The notes beneath the pieces are model-generated. The model saw only the letters and a list, made by a program, of their open reading frames with translations. It was not told where the DNA came from and searched no databases. A stretch of 64,000 bases of DNA from Paenibacillus sp. Soil787 (GTDB lineage: Bacteria; Bacillota; Bacilli; Paenibacillales; NBRC-103111), in the NCBI RefSeq assembly GCF_001429545.1, contig NZ_LMSP01000047.1, forward strand, positions 109,091-173,090, written 5' to 3'. Position 1 is the first letter of the stretch; each line of letters opens with the position of its first letter. Below, piece after piece: positions 53,509-63,021 of this stretch. Made by a program: the position numbers and the translations under genes.

Positions 53509-55587
53509 ATGACAAAGAGCAGTAAACCCAATAGATTAATCGCTGAGAAATCACCTTATTTGCTGCAGCATGCTCACAATCCAGTCAACTGGTTCCCTTG
53601 GAGCGAAGAAGCATTTGACCAAGCGAGACGAGAAAATAAGCCTATTTTTCTAAGTATCGGATATTCTACCTGTCATTGGTGTCACGTCATGGCACATGAA
53701 TCATTCGAAGATCAAACGGTCGCGGACATGCTGAATAAGGATTTCATCTCGATCAAGGTAGACCGCGAAGAGCGCCCCGATGTTGACCATATTTACATGG
53801 CTGTTTGTCAGGCGATGACAGGGCAGGGTGGCTGGCCTCTTACGGTATTCTTGACGCCTGAGAAGAAGCCTTTCTTCGCTGGGACATATTTCCCGCGCAG
53901 CCGGAAGTATAATCGGGCCGGGATGGTGGAGATCGTAGCCCAGATGGCAGCGAAGTGGAAAGAAGACGAGGATCGCATTCGCGAGGTTGGCGAGCAGGTT
54001 ATCCAAGAAACGACGAGTCGATTGCTTGCGCATCGAACAGGTGGTGAGGTGTCCGAGGAGACTTTGCATGAAGCATTCCGAATCTATGAAAGCATGTTCG
54101 ATCCTCAATATGGTGGATTCGGTCATTCACCAAAGTTTCCAACCTCTCATAATCTATCTTTCCTATTGAGATACTACCAAAAAACGGGCAATGCGCGTGC
54201 GCTCGAAATTGTTGAAAAGACACTGGATGCTATGCACCGCGGTGGCATGTATGACCACATCGGATTCGGTTTTTCTCGCTATTCAGTTGACGAGAAATGG
54301 TTAGTGCCGCATTTTGAAAAGATGCTTTACGATAATGCGCTATTAATTATGACTTACATAGAAGCCTATCAAGTGACTGGAAAAGAGAAGTATGCAGAGG
54401 TCGCTGAGCAAGTTATTACTTACGTTCTTCGCGATATGACGGACGAGGGCGGAGCTTTCTATTCCGCAGAGGATGCGGATTCAGAAGGGGAGGAAGGCAA
54501 GTTCTACGCCTGGACGCCGGATGAAGTGGAGGACGTATTAGGGATAGAAGAAGGCGATCTTTATTCCGAGCTGTACGATATTACGGAGTCGGGCAATTTT
54601 GAGGGGCATAATATCCCGAATTTAATTGGAACGACGATGGAATCTTTTGCGAAGCGGAAGCAAATCCCATTGGATGAGCTGAAGCAGCGGATTGAGGCTG
54701 CCCGCATCAAGCTGTTCGCGCATCGCGAGCAGCGCATTCATCCGGGCAAGGATGACAAGATTCTGACCGCGTGGAACGGTCTGATGATCGCTGCGCTGTC
54801 CAAGGCGGCACGTGCCTTGGACAAGCCCGTTTACGCGGAGGCAGCCGCGAAAGCCGCGGATTTCCTCCTGCGCGAGCTGCGCCGCGAGGACGGGAGGTTG
54901 CTCGCCCGCTATCGCGATGGCGAAGCGGCTTTCCTCGGCTACGTGGACGATTACGCGTTCCTCGTGTGGGGCCTCACCCTGCTGTACGAATCCACGTTCG
55001 AGCTGCGCTATCTCCGTGAAGCTGTCCAGCTGAACGCAGAGATGCTTCGTCTCTTCGGAGACGAAGAGAAGGGCGGGCTCTTCTTCTACGGCAGCGATGC
55101 CGAGCAGCTGCTCACCCGCCCCAAAGAGATCTACGACGGCGCGATGCCGTCGGGGAACGCTGCAGCCGCGCTGAACCTGCTGCGGCTGTCCAGGTTAACT
55201 TACGACGCGAAGCTGTCGCAGGCAGCAGATGTACAGCTCCAGGCGTTCGCCGGAGCTGTCAGCCAGTACCCGCCGGGCCACGCGCTCACGCTGGCCGCGC
55301 TCGACTTCGCTTATGGCGAAGCCAGCGAAATCGTAATCGCCGGCGACCCGGCGAAGCCAGAGACGCGGCACATGCTGCGCACGGTGCAGCGGCAGTATCT
55401 GCCGAATGCGCTGCTGATTCTTCATCCGCCGGGAGCGGCGGGTGAAGAAGTGCGCAAGCTCATTCCGCTTGTGCAAGACAAGCTGCCGCTTGGAGGGCAG
55501 GCTACGGCCTACGTGTGCCAGAACTTTGCCTGCCAAGCGCCAACTCAGGATCTCGAGGAGCTCGAAAATCTCTCCGCGAAACACTGA
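53509..55587 (+). CDS. DUF255 thioredoxin-domain protein (YyaL/SPATA20 family)
   Basis: Protein of 692 residues. The N-terminal thioredoxin-like DUF255 domain (about 5-165) is recognisable from [20 protein letters not shown] and the redox motif CHWC. The rest is a six-hairpin (alpha/alpha) toroid-like glycosidase-type region. Family members occur from bacteria to man, with no settled function. AGGAGG precedes the ATG. The last third of the gene is markedly more GC-rich than the first. Confidence 0.92.
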   Translation: MTKSSKPNRLIAEKSPYLLQHAHNPVNWFPWSEEAFDQARRENKPIFLSIGYSTCHWCHVMAHESFEDQTVADMLNKDFISIKVDREERPDVDHIYMAVCQAMTGQGGWPLTVFLTPEKKPFFAGTYFPRSRKYNRAGMVEIVAQMAAKWKEDEDRIREVGEQVIQETTSRLLAHRTGGEVSEETLHEAFRIYESMFDPQYGGFGHSPKFPTSHNLSFLLRYYQKTGNARALEIVEKTLDAMHRGGMYDHIGFGFSRYSVDEKWLVPHFEKMLYDNALLIMTYIEAYQVTGKEKYAEVAEQVITYVLRDMTDEGGAFYSAEDADSEGEEGKFYAWTPDEVEDVLGIEEGDLYSELYDITESGNFEGHNIPNLIGTTMESFAKRKQIPLDELKQRIEAARIKLFAHREQRIHPGKDDKILTAWNGLMIAALSKAARALDKPVYAEAAAKAADFLLRELRREDGRLLARYRDGEAAFLGYVDDYAFLVWGLTLLYESTFELRYLREAVQLNAEMLRLFGDEEKGGLFFYGSDAEQLLTRPKEIYDGAMPSGNAAAALNLLRLSRLTYDAKLSQAADVQLQAFAGAVSQYPPGHALTLAALDFAYGEASEIVIAGDPAKPETRHMLRTVQRQYLPNALLILHPPGAAGEEVRKLIPLVQDKLPLGGQATAYVCQNFACQAPTQDLEELENLSAKH

Positions 55588-55599
55588 TAATAATTATCA
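55585..55599. promoter_or_regulatory. Perfect 7-1-7 Fur-box-like palindrome
   Basis: TGATAAT-A-ATTATCA begins at the stop codon of the DUF255 gene. It matches the Bacillus Fur box core, but only a terminator lies downstream, so its target is unclear. Confidence 0.4.
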
Positions 55600-55635
55600 T
55601 TATTGGTTACAATGTGAATAAGGGCATGAAGAAAG

Positions 55636-55664
55636 AAAAGAGGCCCCGACTGGGCCTCTTTTTA
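55636..55664 (+). terminator. Terminator after DUF255 gene
   Basis: AAAAGAGGCCC pairs with GGGCCTCTTTTT around a short loop. Confidence 0.9.
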
Positions 55665-55747
55665 CTCTCCGAATTTTCACTCTAACTTTGAAGAGCTAAA
55701 CACTTACGCTCTAGCACTTACGCTCTTGCAATTCACTCTCTAAGCCC

Positions 55748-55906
55748 CTAAATCTTAGACTCAAACGTCTTACAATCCGTCTCCTCAGAATTACGAGCTT
55801 GGTTTCTGTCGCGGTGACTCACGACGTAAATCGAGCTCGCATTGCATTTGTTTTCAGTTGCCCAATATTTACAGGAATTCACTTCACAAAGAACATCTTT
55901 AGCCAT
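55748..55906 (-). CDS. DUF1540-domain small Cys protein
   Basis: Small protein of 52 residues with the DUF1540 pattern: VLCEVNSCKYWATENKCNAS...ETDCKTF, four spaced Cys likely binding zinc. The ATG at 55906 has a perfect AGGAGGTGA upstream; the open frame further 5' was ignored. Such proteins are common in spore formers; role unknown. Confidence 0.85.
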   Translation of the reverse strand: MAKDVLCEVNSCKYWATENKCNASSIYVVSHRDRNQARNSEETDCKTFESKI

Positions 55907-56086
55907 GCCTCTTTCACCTCCTATACGAGATATAGGGACCTTTGTTCGGGGAACAAAGTCTCTCCTTATTAGGGTGGGCGAAAGAGGCCTATTTTTATAC
56001 ATAGGCTGGAAGGGTTTGTTATTCACCTCATCTGTGTTTATTCACATATACTTGTAGTAGCTATCAAACTTCAAGGGGTTGAACCT

Positions 56087-56302
56087 ATGGCTAAGGATGA
56101 GCTGCAACAATGTGTAAGGTGTAAATTCGTCGCGGATAAAGAAGATAACTACTGCATTCGTTGTGGAGCGCCGCTTAAGAATAAGTGTACTAAAGAAAAA
56201 ACCTTGCTGCATAAAGGGTGCTACAAAGTTAACAAGCCGGACGCCAAATATTGTTCGGGCTGCGGTACTGAAACCATTTTTAACGAATGGGGACTTATCT
56301 GA
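56087..56302 (+). CDS. Double zinc-ribbon small protein (71 aa)
   Basis: Zinc ribbons of CxxC type: CVRCKF...YCIRCGAP and KYCSGCGTE, with an intermediate KCTKEK...GCYK. AAGGGG precedes the ATG. It could be a nucleic-acid or protein-binding zinc ribbon. No fused domain; function unknown. Confidence 0.75.
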   Translation: MAKDELQQCVRCKFVADKEDNYCIRCGAPLKNKCTKEKTLLHKGCYKVNKPDAKYCSGCGTETIFNEWGLI

Positions 56303-56449
56303 TCTGCAAACTATTATTTGGCGAGTTTCTTTGCAAGGGGCTACTCCCTGCTCGCTGGTGTACAAGAAGACTTTAGCATTTAGTAGTTGCATCCCCTAGG
56401 ACTTTGCTAGCGTTCATGGTGAACTTTATTCATTCAAAGTCCACAATTA

Positions 56450-56624
56450 ACTGCGAAAGATCAGGTATTTTGTTAAAATCGCTTGAATAGAGGAAATGCC
56501 TGCTATTATGCAGGAATTTGTAGCTTTTCCATCCTAAAAATAAAGAATGCCGTAAAAGCCGGTACGATTGCTGGAATTTATCGAATAAGAGCTATTCAAA
56601 GAAAAAAGCATGTATAATTGCAGG
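56450..56624. repeat. Four-hairpin element, copy 4 (inverse of copy 3)
   Basis: Units at 56450-56465, 56499-56514 (CCTGCTATTATGCAGG), 56559-56574 and 56609-56624 have spacings of 49, 60 and 50. Read in reverse, stems and gaps align with 6069-6244 along the whole length, with flanks continuing (GTCACTTCTT, TTCGCTC). Where copies differ, stem 3 has changed on both sides (CCGG/CTGG), partly keeping pairing. The surrounding 56303-56686 has no gene. Confidence 0.8.
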
Positions 56625-56686
56625 TTTATCACAATCGTAGTCACTTCTTTGTTAAAATTCGCTCTAACCTAAAACATATAAATTAT

Positions 56687-56722
56687 TTAAAAAAGACCAC
56701 AACAGGTTAAACTGTTGTGGTC
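56687..56722 (-). terminator. Terminator of the GH18 gene
   Basis: GACCACAACAG (56695-56705) and CTGTTGTGGTC (56712-56722) form a perfect stem. On the minus strand it is followed by TTTTTTAAAT. Confidence 0.85.
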
Positions 56723-56741
56723 TAATCTTCATTTTCTAATG

Positions 56742-58664
56742 TCATTTATTCTGCAAAACCAATTTCCATAAGTCCGATTGATCATAACCAAGCCGCCAAG
56801 CTGCGACACCAGCAATATCATACTTTTTCGCCATGTCCAGACGAGCTTTCACTGTGGCCTCATCTTCCAACCAGAACACATAGGTGAAACCATCCTCTTG
56901 GTACTCAATCCGATATTGTTCATAGGTTGTGTCCCACGTTTGTTTGGTTGATTTGGAAGCCAATAAAGCAGGGATGTCTTTCATCAGCAAGGTTCGATTA
57001 CTTTGCAAGGCTCCGGCTGCATCCAGCTTCCATTCTCGCACATAGTAGGGGATACCTAGAATGATTTTGTCCCGCGGAATGCCATAAGAAAGGAATTCTT
57101 GAATACCGCCATCCGTCCAAGGAAGTCCGGCTACGGACCCTGCAGACGTACTGTCGCGCCAGAACTGATCGTAGGCCATGATGATAACGTAGTCAACTAG
57201 GCTCCCTAGCTTCTCATGATCGAATGCAGAAAGATGGTTCCATTTGACACTCCCGCGCGGCAGATCAATGGATACAACTAGGCTGTTCAAGTGAGCGTAG
57301 GAGGTTAATTTGGCTATGAAAGCTGTAAAAGCATTACGATCCGAACCAGCAAGGCTTTCGAAATCCACGTTAATACCCGGAACGCCAAGCTGGACAGAGC
57401 GGTCTACCAAGGCCTTAACGAATTTGTCTTGGGCAGAACTATCCGCAAGGAATTGAGTCGTCAAGGTTGCATTAAATTGGTTGCTGACTAGCGGATACAC
57501 GGTGTATCCCTTTTTTTGGAGCCATTTGACCGTATCGGCATTAGATTGATCTTTTAAATTACCAGCTGCATCCGCAAGCTCAAAATAGCTCGGAGAATCA
57601 ACATCAAGTCCGACCGTATTGTTTACATGCGCTTTAATCGCATCACCACCGGCCATACCGTTCCAGCCCCACACCTGCAGTTTTTTGAAGTTATCCCAAA
57701 GAAAGCGATGATCGAGCGTTTGGACAGAAGAATTACTGTACTGCTCGCTGTAACTTAATGCGTCAGGAATCGTTTTGAATTCGCCAATGAGTGCTGTATT
57801 CTGAAACACTTGATAAGAGGCGTAGTTGTTCCAAATTTTACGGCCATCCATGAAGATAGAGCTGTGTCCCCATAGGCGTGCATAGTCCGCTGCTTCATTT
57901 AAGGAAGCAAAGTCCTGCAAAAACGTGTCATTCTGAAATACTTTATAAACTTTAAGATTGCTATGTACAGTTTTTTGCGTGTTTTTATTGACTACGGTTG
58001 AATTTCCCCATTTGAGAGCTTCATTAATAGCGTCCTCCAAGGATGCAAATTCCCAATTGTTTGCTGAAAATGTACCTTGATACACCTTGTAAATAAGCTC
58101 GCCATTGCGAAGTGCATTTTTATCCTCATTAGAAATATTGTCCCAAACCCACTTATTACCATTTAGATCAATAATATGGGCGCCGCCCCATTTCTTCGCT
58201 TCGGCAACGGCTTCGTTCAGCGTTTGAAACTTCCACGAATCCTGCGTAATCTCATTTTGGTACACTTGGAAATTAGGGTAGTTGTTCCACACCCAACCTG
58301 TGGATTGCAGGTCTCGTACACTTGCGTAGCTCCATTTCTTTGCTTCAGCGATGGCAGCGTCGAGTGAGGCAAATTGCCACTCAGGCAGTGATGCATCCAA
58401 CTGAAAAACTTGATAGCGGGGGAAATTGTTCCACAGCCATTTGCGAGTGCTTATTTCTTCTACATGGCTATTCGAAAAGCCTTTTGCAAATGCTTCTGCT
58501 TGCCCATAAGCTGCAAATTCCATGAGTACATGATTGTACTGATAGACGCGGTATTTCGTTGTTTTGTCCGGATTTGATTGAACCGTACCTGCTGCTTGAA
58601 CAGCATTTGGCACGCTCATTGATAACAGCAGGGTGCCTGTGAGCATCCATTTTCCAATTTTCAT
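56742..58664 (-). CDS. Secreted GH18 hydrolase with six N-terminal repeats
   Basis: Predicted glycosidase acting on chitin-like or peptidoglycan sugars; 640 residues. A signal peptide (1-25, ending VQAAG) precedes six repeats of about 46 residues (about 35-320). These follow the pattern YxVxQ...EFASLxxAxxxAKKWxxSxV...WxWNN. The GH18 barrel follows (about 330-640), with catalytic Glu in GINVDFESLAG and the conserved MAYDQFW and GVAAWRLGYD. The barrel resembles spore-associated YaaH/SleL-like GH18 proteins, but LysM domains are replaced by the repeats. AGAGGCGTG precedes the ATG. Confidence 0.88.
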   Translation of the reverse strand: MKIGKWMLTGTLLLSMSVPNAVQAAGTVQSNPDKTTKYRVYQYNHVLMEFAAYGQAEAFAKGFSNSHVEEISTRKWLWNNFPRYQVFQLDASLPEWQFASLDAAIAEAKKWSYASVRDLQSTGWVWNNYPNFQVYQNEITQDSWKFQTLNEAVAEAKKWGGAHIIDLNGNKWVWDNISNEDKNALRNGELIYKVYQGTFSANNWEFASLEDAINEALKWGNSTVVNKNTQKTVHSNLKVYKVFQNDTFLQDFASLNEAADYARLWGHSSIFMDGRKIWNNYASYQVFQNTALIGEFKTIPDALSYSEQYSNSSVQTLDHRFLWDNFKKLQVWGWNGMAGGDAIKAHVNNTVGLDVDSPSYFELADAAGNLKDQSNADTVKWLQKKGYTVYPLVSNQFNATLTTQFLADSSAQDKFVKALVDRSVQLGVPGINVDFESLAGSDRNAFTAFIAKLTSYAHLNSLVVSIDLPRGSVKWNHLSAFDHEKLGSLVDYVIIMAYDQFWRDSTSAGSVAGLPWTDGGIQEFLSYGIPRDKIILGIPYYVREWKLDAAGALQSNRTLLMKDIPALLASKSTKQTWDTTYEQYRIEYQEDGFTYVFWLEDEATVKARLDMAKKYDIAGVAAWRLGYDQSDLWKLVLQNK

Positions 58665-58844
58665 CCATCACGCCTCTTTCTAGTAAACTACTTAATTGGA
58701 CGTAGGATATGCTAGATTGGTTGCGCTGGAAAATGTATGAATATTAACATGGGCCTTTGTTGATGTTGGACGATGGCACAACTTTCGAGTAACATGAGAA
58801 GTAGAGGCATTACCGTGATCACAACAAGGTGAGGGGAACGATTC

Positions 58845-59378
58845 ATGAAGCCGTATCCAGAGGCATATATCGATTATTTACTTTATTTCCATGCACAGCG
58901 GGATTATTTTGAATGCCATGAAGTGATGGAGGAGTTCTGGAAGGAGCACCCTGGGGATGCACGCAGCAGAACCTATGTAGCTCTTATTCAAATTGCAGTT
59001 GGGATGTATCATATTCGGAGAGGTAACCGCAATGGTGCTGTGAAAATGCTGCAGAGTGCGGAAAGGAATGCGGAAGCTCCTCATCTTCTTTCTTTGGGAC
59101 TAAACCCCGATAAGCTTCAAGAACTTCTTAACCAGGTTTGGTCTTCTATAGAGCGAGATGAATTCCTGTATAAGGATATTAATTTGCCTATTACGGACCC
59201 GGAACTTATAGATTTCTGCTTAAAAGAATGTGACAGAAGAGGTCTGAACTGGCAGGCGCCGAGCTTGATGGAAGATGAGCAGCTCATCCAAAAACATACC
59301 CGAAGAGATCGTTCAGAGGTCATCGATGAAAGAGCAAGGCAGCAACAGATCCGTAGAGAAAAGGGTGGCGCTAGATGA
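58845..59378 (+). CDS. DUF309-domain protein
   Basis: Protein of 177 residues with the DUF309 helical domain at about 8-75: FHAQRDYFECHEVMEEFWKE and YVALIQIAVGMYHIRRGN. The conserved His-Glu pair is in the family core; no biochemical function is established. GGTGAGGGG precedes the ATG. Its TGA overlaps the response-regulator start by four bases, so it is translationally coupled to the two-component system. Confidence 0.87.
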   Translation: MKPYPEAYIDYLLYFHAQRDYFECHEVMEEFWKEHPGDARSRTYVALIQIAVGMYHIRRGNRNGAVKMLQSAERNAEAPHLLSLGLNPDKLQELLNQVWSSIERDEFLYKDINLPITDPELIDFCLKECDRRGLNWQAPSLMEDEQLIQKHTRRDRSEVIDERARQQQIRREKGGAR

Positions 59379-60103
59379 GTTCGGAAGGCAAAGTTCTAGT
59401 TGTAGATGACGAACCGAATATTGCTGAAGTCGTCAGATTGTATTTGGAGCACTCTAACTATGAGGCGATTATTTTGCCGCGAGGCCAGGAAGTGCTTCGT
59501 ACGATAATGAATGAGAAACCAAACTTGGTTCTACTCGATATCATGCTGCCTGATATATCAGGCTACGAGTTATGTGAGCAAATTCGCAAAATGGAGGCCC
59601 CCTTTCATCAAACGCCAATCATTTTCCTCACGGCAAAAGGGGAATCCATCGATAAGCTGAGAGGGTTTAATCTGGGGGTTGACGATTATTTGGTCAAGCC
59701 ATTCGATCCGAATGAGCTCATTGCCCGTATTAAGGCCGTGCTGCGCCGCTCGATTCAAGTGCCAATGGAGCTGTCTCAAACCCAGAATTCATCCCGCAAA
59801 TGGCTGGAGATCGGCAATATTGTTATCGATCTTGAGCAGTATCGGGTCACAGTAGGTGGGAAACGGGTTGAGCTTACGCCGAAGGAGATTGAGCTGTTGT
59901 ATTTCCTGACTAGTCATCCTAGCCGTGTATTTACACGAGAGGATCTTCTCGGTTATGTGTGGAATTTTGATTTTACAGGCGGTACACGCACGGTGGATGC
60001 ACATGTGAAAAACTTGCGTAAAAAACTAGGACAGCATGAGACGTGGTGCATCCAGACCCTGTGGGGAATTGGCTACTCCTTTGAGGTGGTTCAGCATGTT
60101 TAA
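59375..60103 (+). CDS. OmpR-family response regulator
   Basis: Two-component response regulator of 242 residues. The receiver domain (5-125) has acidic DDE, phosphoacceptor Asp55 in LLDIMLPD and switch Lys in VKPFDPNEL. The winged-helix effector follows (about 145-238: VELTPKEIELLYFLTSHPSR... TVDAHVKNLRKKLG). It should be phosphorylated by the kinase encoded next, with which it overlaps by eight bases. Target genes are unknown. Confidence 0.95.
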   Translation: MSSEGKVLVVDDEPNIAEVVRLYLEHSNYEAIILPRGQEVLRTIMNEKPNLVLLDIMLPDISGYELCEQIRKMEAPFHQTPIIFLTAKGESIDKLRGFNLGVDDYLVKPFDPNELIARIKAVLRRSIQVPMELSQTQNSSRKWLEIGNIVIDLEQYRVTVGGKRVELTPKEIELLYFLTSHPSRVFTREDLLGYVWNFDFTGGTRTVDAHVKNLRKKLGQHETWCIQTLWGIGYSFEVVQHV

Positions 60104-61550
60104 ACGGTGGTTGACGGGAAAGAGCAACAGCTTATATTTGAAAATTTTCCTGTCCTTTCTTGCGACTTGTGTGCTGTTTTTTGCTGGTCTTTTTCTGTTC
60201 TGGAACTACTATTTTACGGATTTATTTTATAAAGATAAGATCGAACTGATGGAGAAGCGTAATGTGGAAGTCACTCGTTTAATGAATTCATTGCAGGATG
60301 GCACGATTTCAACGCGCGAGCTGAAATATACGGTACGTATTTTGGCTAGAAGCATTAATGGACAAGTTTGGCTTGTTGATGACAAAGGCAACATTCTGAA
60401 TGGCTCCTCGGATAGTGAAGGGAGAGCAATTCCTAAACAATTGGATGCGCTGTTTATCGATGGTCTTCACGGTCATTCCGGATATGGCATGGTTGGTTTA
60501 ACGGCACCTGATGGTCAAAACGTAAATCTGTTTACGTATCATGCCCCGTATCAACTAAACGGACAGCCTATGGTTATATTTCTTCAATTACCGGCCGGAG
60601 ATATCAGTGAGGCTATTTCCGCAGTTCGCGTTAACCTTCTGGTTCCGCTCTTATTTTCATTGGTAGCTGTTGGTTTCATTTTGTATATCATTTCGCGTAA
60701 ACTCGCAGGTCCTCTTCAACAGATGAATCGAGCCGCGCTTGAGCTCGCGCATGGTGATTTCACTACACGGGTTCCGGTAACCTCACAGGATGAGGTAGGG
60801 CAGCTTGCTGCCAGTTTCAATTTCATGGTAGAACAGCTGGAGGAATGGGAAGGAACGAGGCAGGAGTTTTTGACGAATGTATCTCATGAGCTTCGATCTC
60901 CGCTAACGACACTTCGCGGTTTTATTGTGGCCATGAATGATAAGGTCATTCCGGAAGAGAAATATTCACATTACTTACGTATTTGTGATCAAGAAGTTCA
61001 GCGGCTTCAGCGTCTTGTGACCGATTTATTAGATTTGGCACAGATTCAAAATGGGGTCGATGTGTTCCGACTTAGGCCTGTATCCATCGCAGAAACAATT
61101 GAAGATTCGTTGGAACTGCTGAAGGCACCAATAGCTGAGAAGGAAATCAACTTTCACCTCATTCTTCCTGAGCCGAATAGAGTGCCCTCCCAGGTTCAAT
61201 TAGACCCTGATCGATTTGCCCAAATCGTACAGAATTTAATCTATAATTCGTTGAAATTCACACCAAAGGGCGGAACGATAACGGTAGCTCTGGAAGAGCA
61301 GGAGCGCGAGATTCATATGTATGTTCGTGACACAGGGGAAGGGATGACAGATGCCGAATTAGAACGAATTTGGGATCGTTTCTACAAAGCAGATGAAGCA
61401 AGAACTTCGCGGTCGGACGTTAAGCCAGGAACGGGTCTTGGACTGACGATTGTGAAGCATTTGGTTACTGGCATGAATGGAACGATACATGTTCGCAGTC
61501 GGGTTGGCGAGTGGACCGAATTTCGTGTTACTTTTCCTCGTATTTCGTAG
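60096..61550 (+). CDS. Membrane sensor histidine kinase
   Basis: Kinase of 484 residues. A transmembrane segment at about 15-40, an extracytoplasmic sensor of about 140 residues and a second transmembrane segment near 185-205 are followed by HAMP. HisKA has phospho-acceptor His264 in SHELRSPLTTLRG. HATPase follows with N (VQNLIYNSLKF), G1 (DTGEGMT) and G2 (GTGLGLTIVKHLV) boxes. The ATG at 60096 has GAGGTGG upstream; the frame extends 5' inside the regulator gene but without a start site. Signal unknown. Confidence 0.94.
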   Translation: MFKRWLTGKSNSLYLKIFLSFLATCVLFFAGLFLFWNYYFTDLFYKDKIELMEKRNVEVTRLMNSLQDGTISTRELKYTVRILARSINGQVWLVDDKGNILNGSSDSEGRAIPKQLDALFIDGLHGHSGYGMVGLTAPDGQNVNLFTYHAPYQLNGQPMVIFLQLPAGDISEAISAVRVNLLVPLLFSLVAVGFILYIISRKLAGPLQQMNRAALELAHGDFTTRVPVTSQDEVGQLAASFNFMVEQLEEWEGTRQEFLTNVSHELRSPLTTLRGFIVAMNDKVIPEEKYSHYLRICDQEVQRLQRLVTDLLDLAQIQNGVDVFRLRPVSIAETIEDSLELLKAPIAEKEINFHLILPEPNRVPSQVQLDPDRFAQIVQNLIYNSLKFTPKGGTITVALEEQEREIHMYVRDTGEGMTDAELERIWDRFYKADEARTSRSDVKPGTGLGLTIVKHLVTGMNGTIHVRSRVGEWTEFRVTFPRIS

Positions 61551-61650
61551 ATCTTCACATTTTTTTTACAACTAAGGCAAACTTATTTCATCATTATTTC
61601 GTATCCTGTAGCTATTAGACAGGATTTTTTGTTTTGGAGGTGTATGTAAG

Positions 61651-62259
61651 GTGAAATACACACTGAAATTGGTGCTGCGTTTAACGCTCATTTCCTTTCT
61701 GCTAAGTGGTTGCAGTGGGCACATGCCTTTACTTGACCGCAACTCGGCATTGGCTTTGCCTTCTCCATCATCTGGAAAAACTCCACAGGAAGAGCCCCTC
61801 GCTGATGATGTACAAAATCTTAGAGAGATGCAGCTCGTTATGCTGTTTCAGGGATTAATTCGAATGGATCGGCTTGACTCTCTAACCATTACAGCCAAGC
61901 AGGCTGAGGCTATTCTGCCTTTTGTTCGCAAAAGTATGGATAAAGGAAGCATTACCGAGTCCGAGCAAAAACAAGTCATCAATGGTTTAACGCTGCCTCA
62001 GCGAACATTTCTGGATGAACATTCCAAGCAAATGAAGCAGCGTGTTGCGGAGCGGATGGACAATCTTGGTGATGAGGTGTCCTCAGAAGAACGGGAAAAG
62101 CGAGTCAATGCGTTTATTCAAAAAAGAAACGCGGAGCATCAGGTTGAGCAAGGCATGACAGACCGTGGTGACGGTGATTTTCAGCTTTTTAACCAAAGAA
62201 GTATGGGAATCAGTGTAGAACAGCAGTTACTAGAGTTGCTTACGTCCAAACATAAATAA
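61651..62259 (+). CDS. Lipoprotein of unknown function
   Basis: Putative lipoprotein of 202 residues. The signal peptide ends in a lipobox (LLSGC, Cys near residue 21). The mature part is helical and charged (RLDSLTITAKQAEAILPFVR; FIQKRNAEHQVEQGM) with no recognised domain. The GTG start has GGAGG ten bases upstream. It follows the histidine kinase by 100 bases and may be a regulated target or accessory, which is inferred. Confidence 0.8.
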   Translation: MKYTLKLVLRLTLISFLLSGCSGHMPLLDRNSALALPSPSSGKTPQEEPLADDVQNLREMQLVMLFQGLIRMDRLDSLTITAKQAEAILPFVRKSMDKGSITESEQKQVINGLTLPQRTFLDEHSKQMKQRVAERMDNLGDEVSSEEREKRVNAFIQKRNAEHQVEQGMTDRGDGDFQLFNQRSMGISVEQQLLELLTSKHK

Positions 62260-62315
62260 ATTTAAATGGTAAGGATATGCTTAGAAGTTGGCACAATTCT
62301 ACAAGTCATAGAAAA

Positions 62316-62361
62316 AGAAGCCCTCAACTCCACATTAAAGTGGGTTAAAAGGCTTCTTTGT
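62316..62361. terminator. Convergent terminator, lipoprotein / carbonic anhydrase
   Basis: AAAGAAGCC and GGCTTCTTT bracket the region, with an inner CCCTCAACTCCAC/GTGGGTT pairing. A/T runs lie on both sides. Confidence 0.6.
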
Positions 62362-62391
62362 TTGGATTTTTTGGTTAGGTCATTCCACTCT

Positions 62392-62970
62392 TTAAGATAC
62401 GGAACCGTCTGACTCATAACCAACTTCCACCAAATCGAGTCGGCCTGATTCAGGATCCATGATGAGACCGTGGACAGGTAAATTTTTTGGAAGCAAGGGA
62501 TGGTTTCGAATAATGTTAACGCTTTTCTCGATGCCTTCGCGCACATGATTAAAGCCTGTTAACCAACGAGACAAATCGATGCCTGAATGTCCAAGTGTCT
62601 CAAGGACATCATCGGAGATGCCTCTGTTTTTCGCTTTCGCAATCACACTCTCAGAATTTAATCCCGTCATCCCGCAGTCATAATGACCAATAACGAATAT
62701 TTCATCCGCTTCTAACTGGTAGACAGCGACGATAATACTACGCATAACACTTCCGAAGGGATGAGAGACAATCGCACCGGCATTTTTAATGATTTTGGCG
62801 TCACCATTTTGAAGATTCATGGCTTTGGGCAGCAGTTCGACCAGCCGCGTATCCATACAGGTTAGAACAACCATCCGTTTGTCCGGAAATTTCGTAGTCA
62901 GAAACTCTTGATACTGTTTCGTTTCTACGAATTCCTTATTGTAGTTCAAGATTTCGCTAATCAAAGACAT
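62392..62970 (-). CDS. Beta-class carbonic anhydrase
   Basis: Zinc enzyme interconverting CO2 and bicarbonate; 192 residues. Zinc ligands and partners are visible: Cys and Asp-Arg in LTCMDTRLVELLP, and His-x2-Cys in IGHYDCGMTG. The NAGAIVSHPFGSVMRSI segment is typical of the YtiB-like short clade. The start lies after TGGAGGG. Monocistronic. Confidence 0.93.
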   Translation of the reverse strand: MSLISEILNYNKEFVETKQYQEFLTTKFPDKRMVVLTCMDTRLVELLPKAMNLQNGDAKIIKNAGAIVSHPFGSVMRSIIVAVYQLEADEIFVIGHYDCGMTGLNSESVIAKAKNRGISDDVLETLGHSGIDLSRWLTGFNHVREGIEKSVNIIRNHPLLPKNLPVHGLIMDPESGRLDLVEVGYESDGSVS

Positions 62971-63021
62971 GGTTTCCCTCCAGGTAAGTTGATGTGCTGC
63001 TTGTCTCTATTCTTAGCAGCT

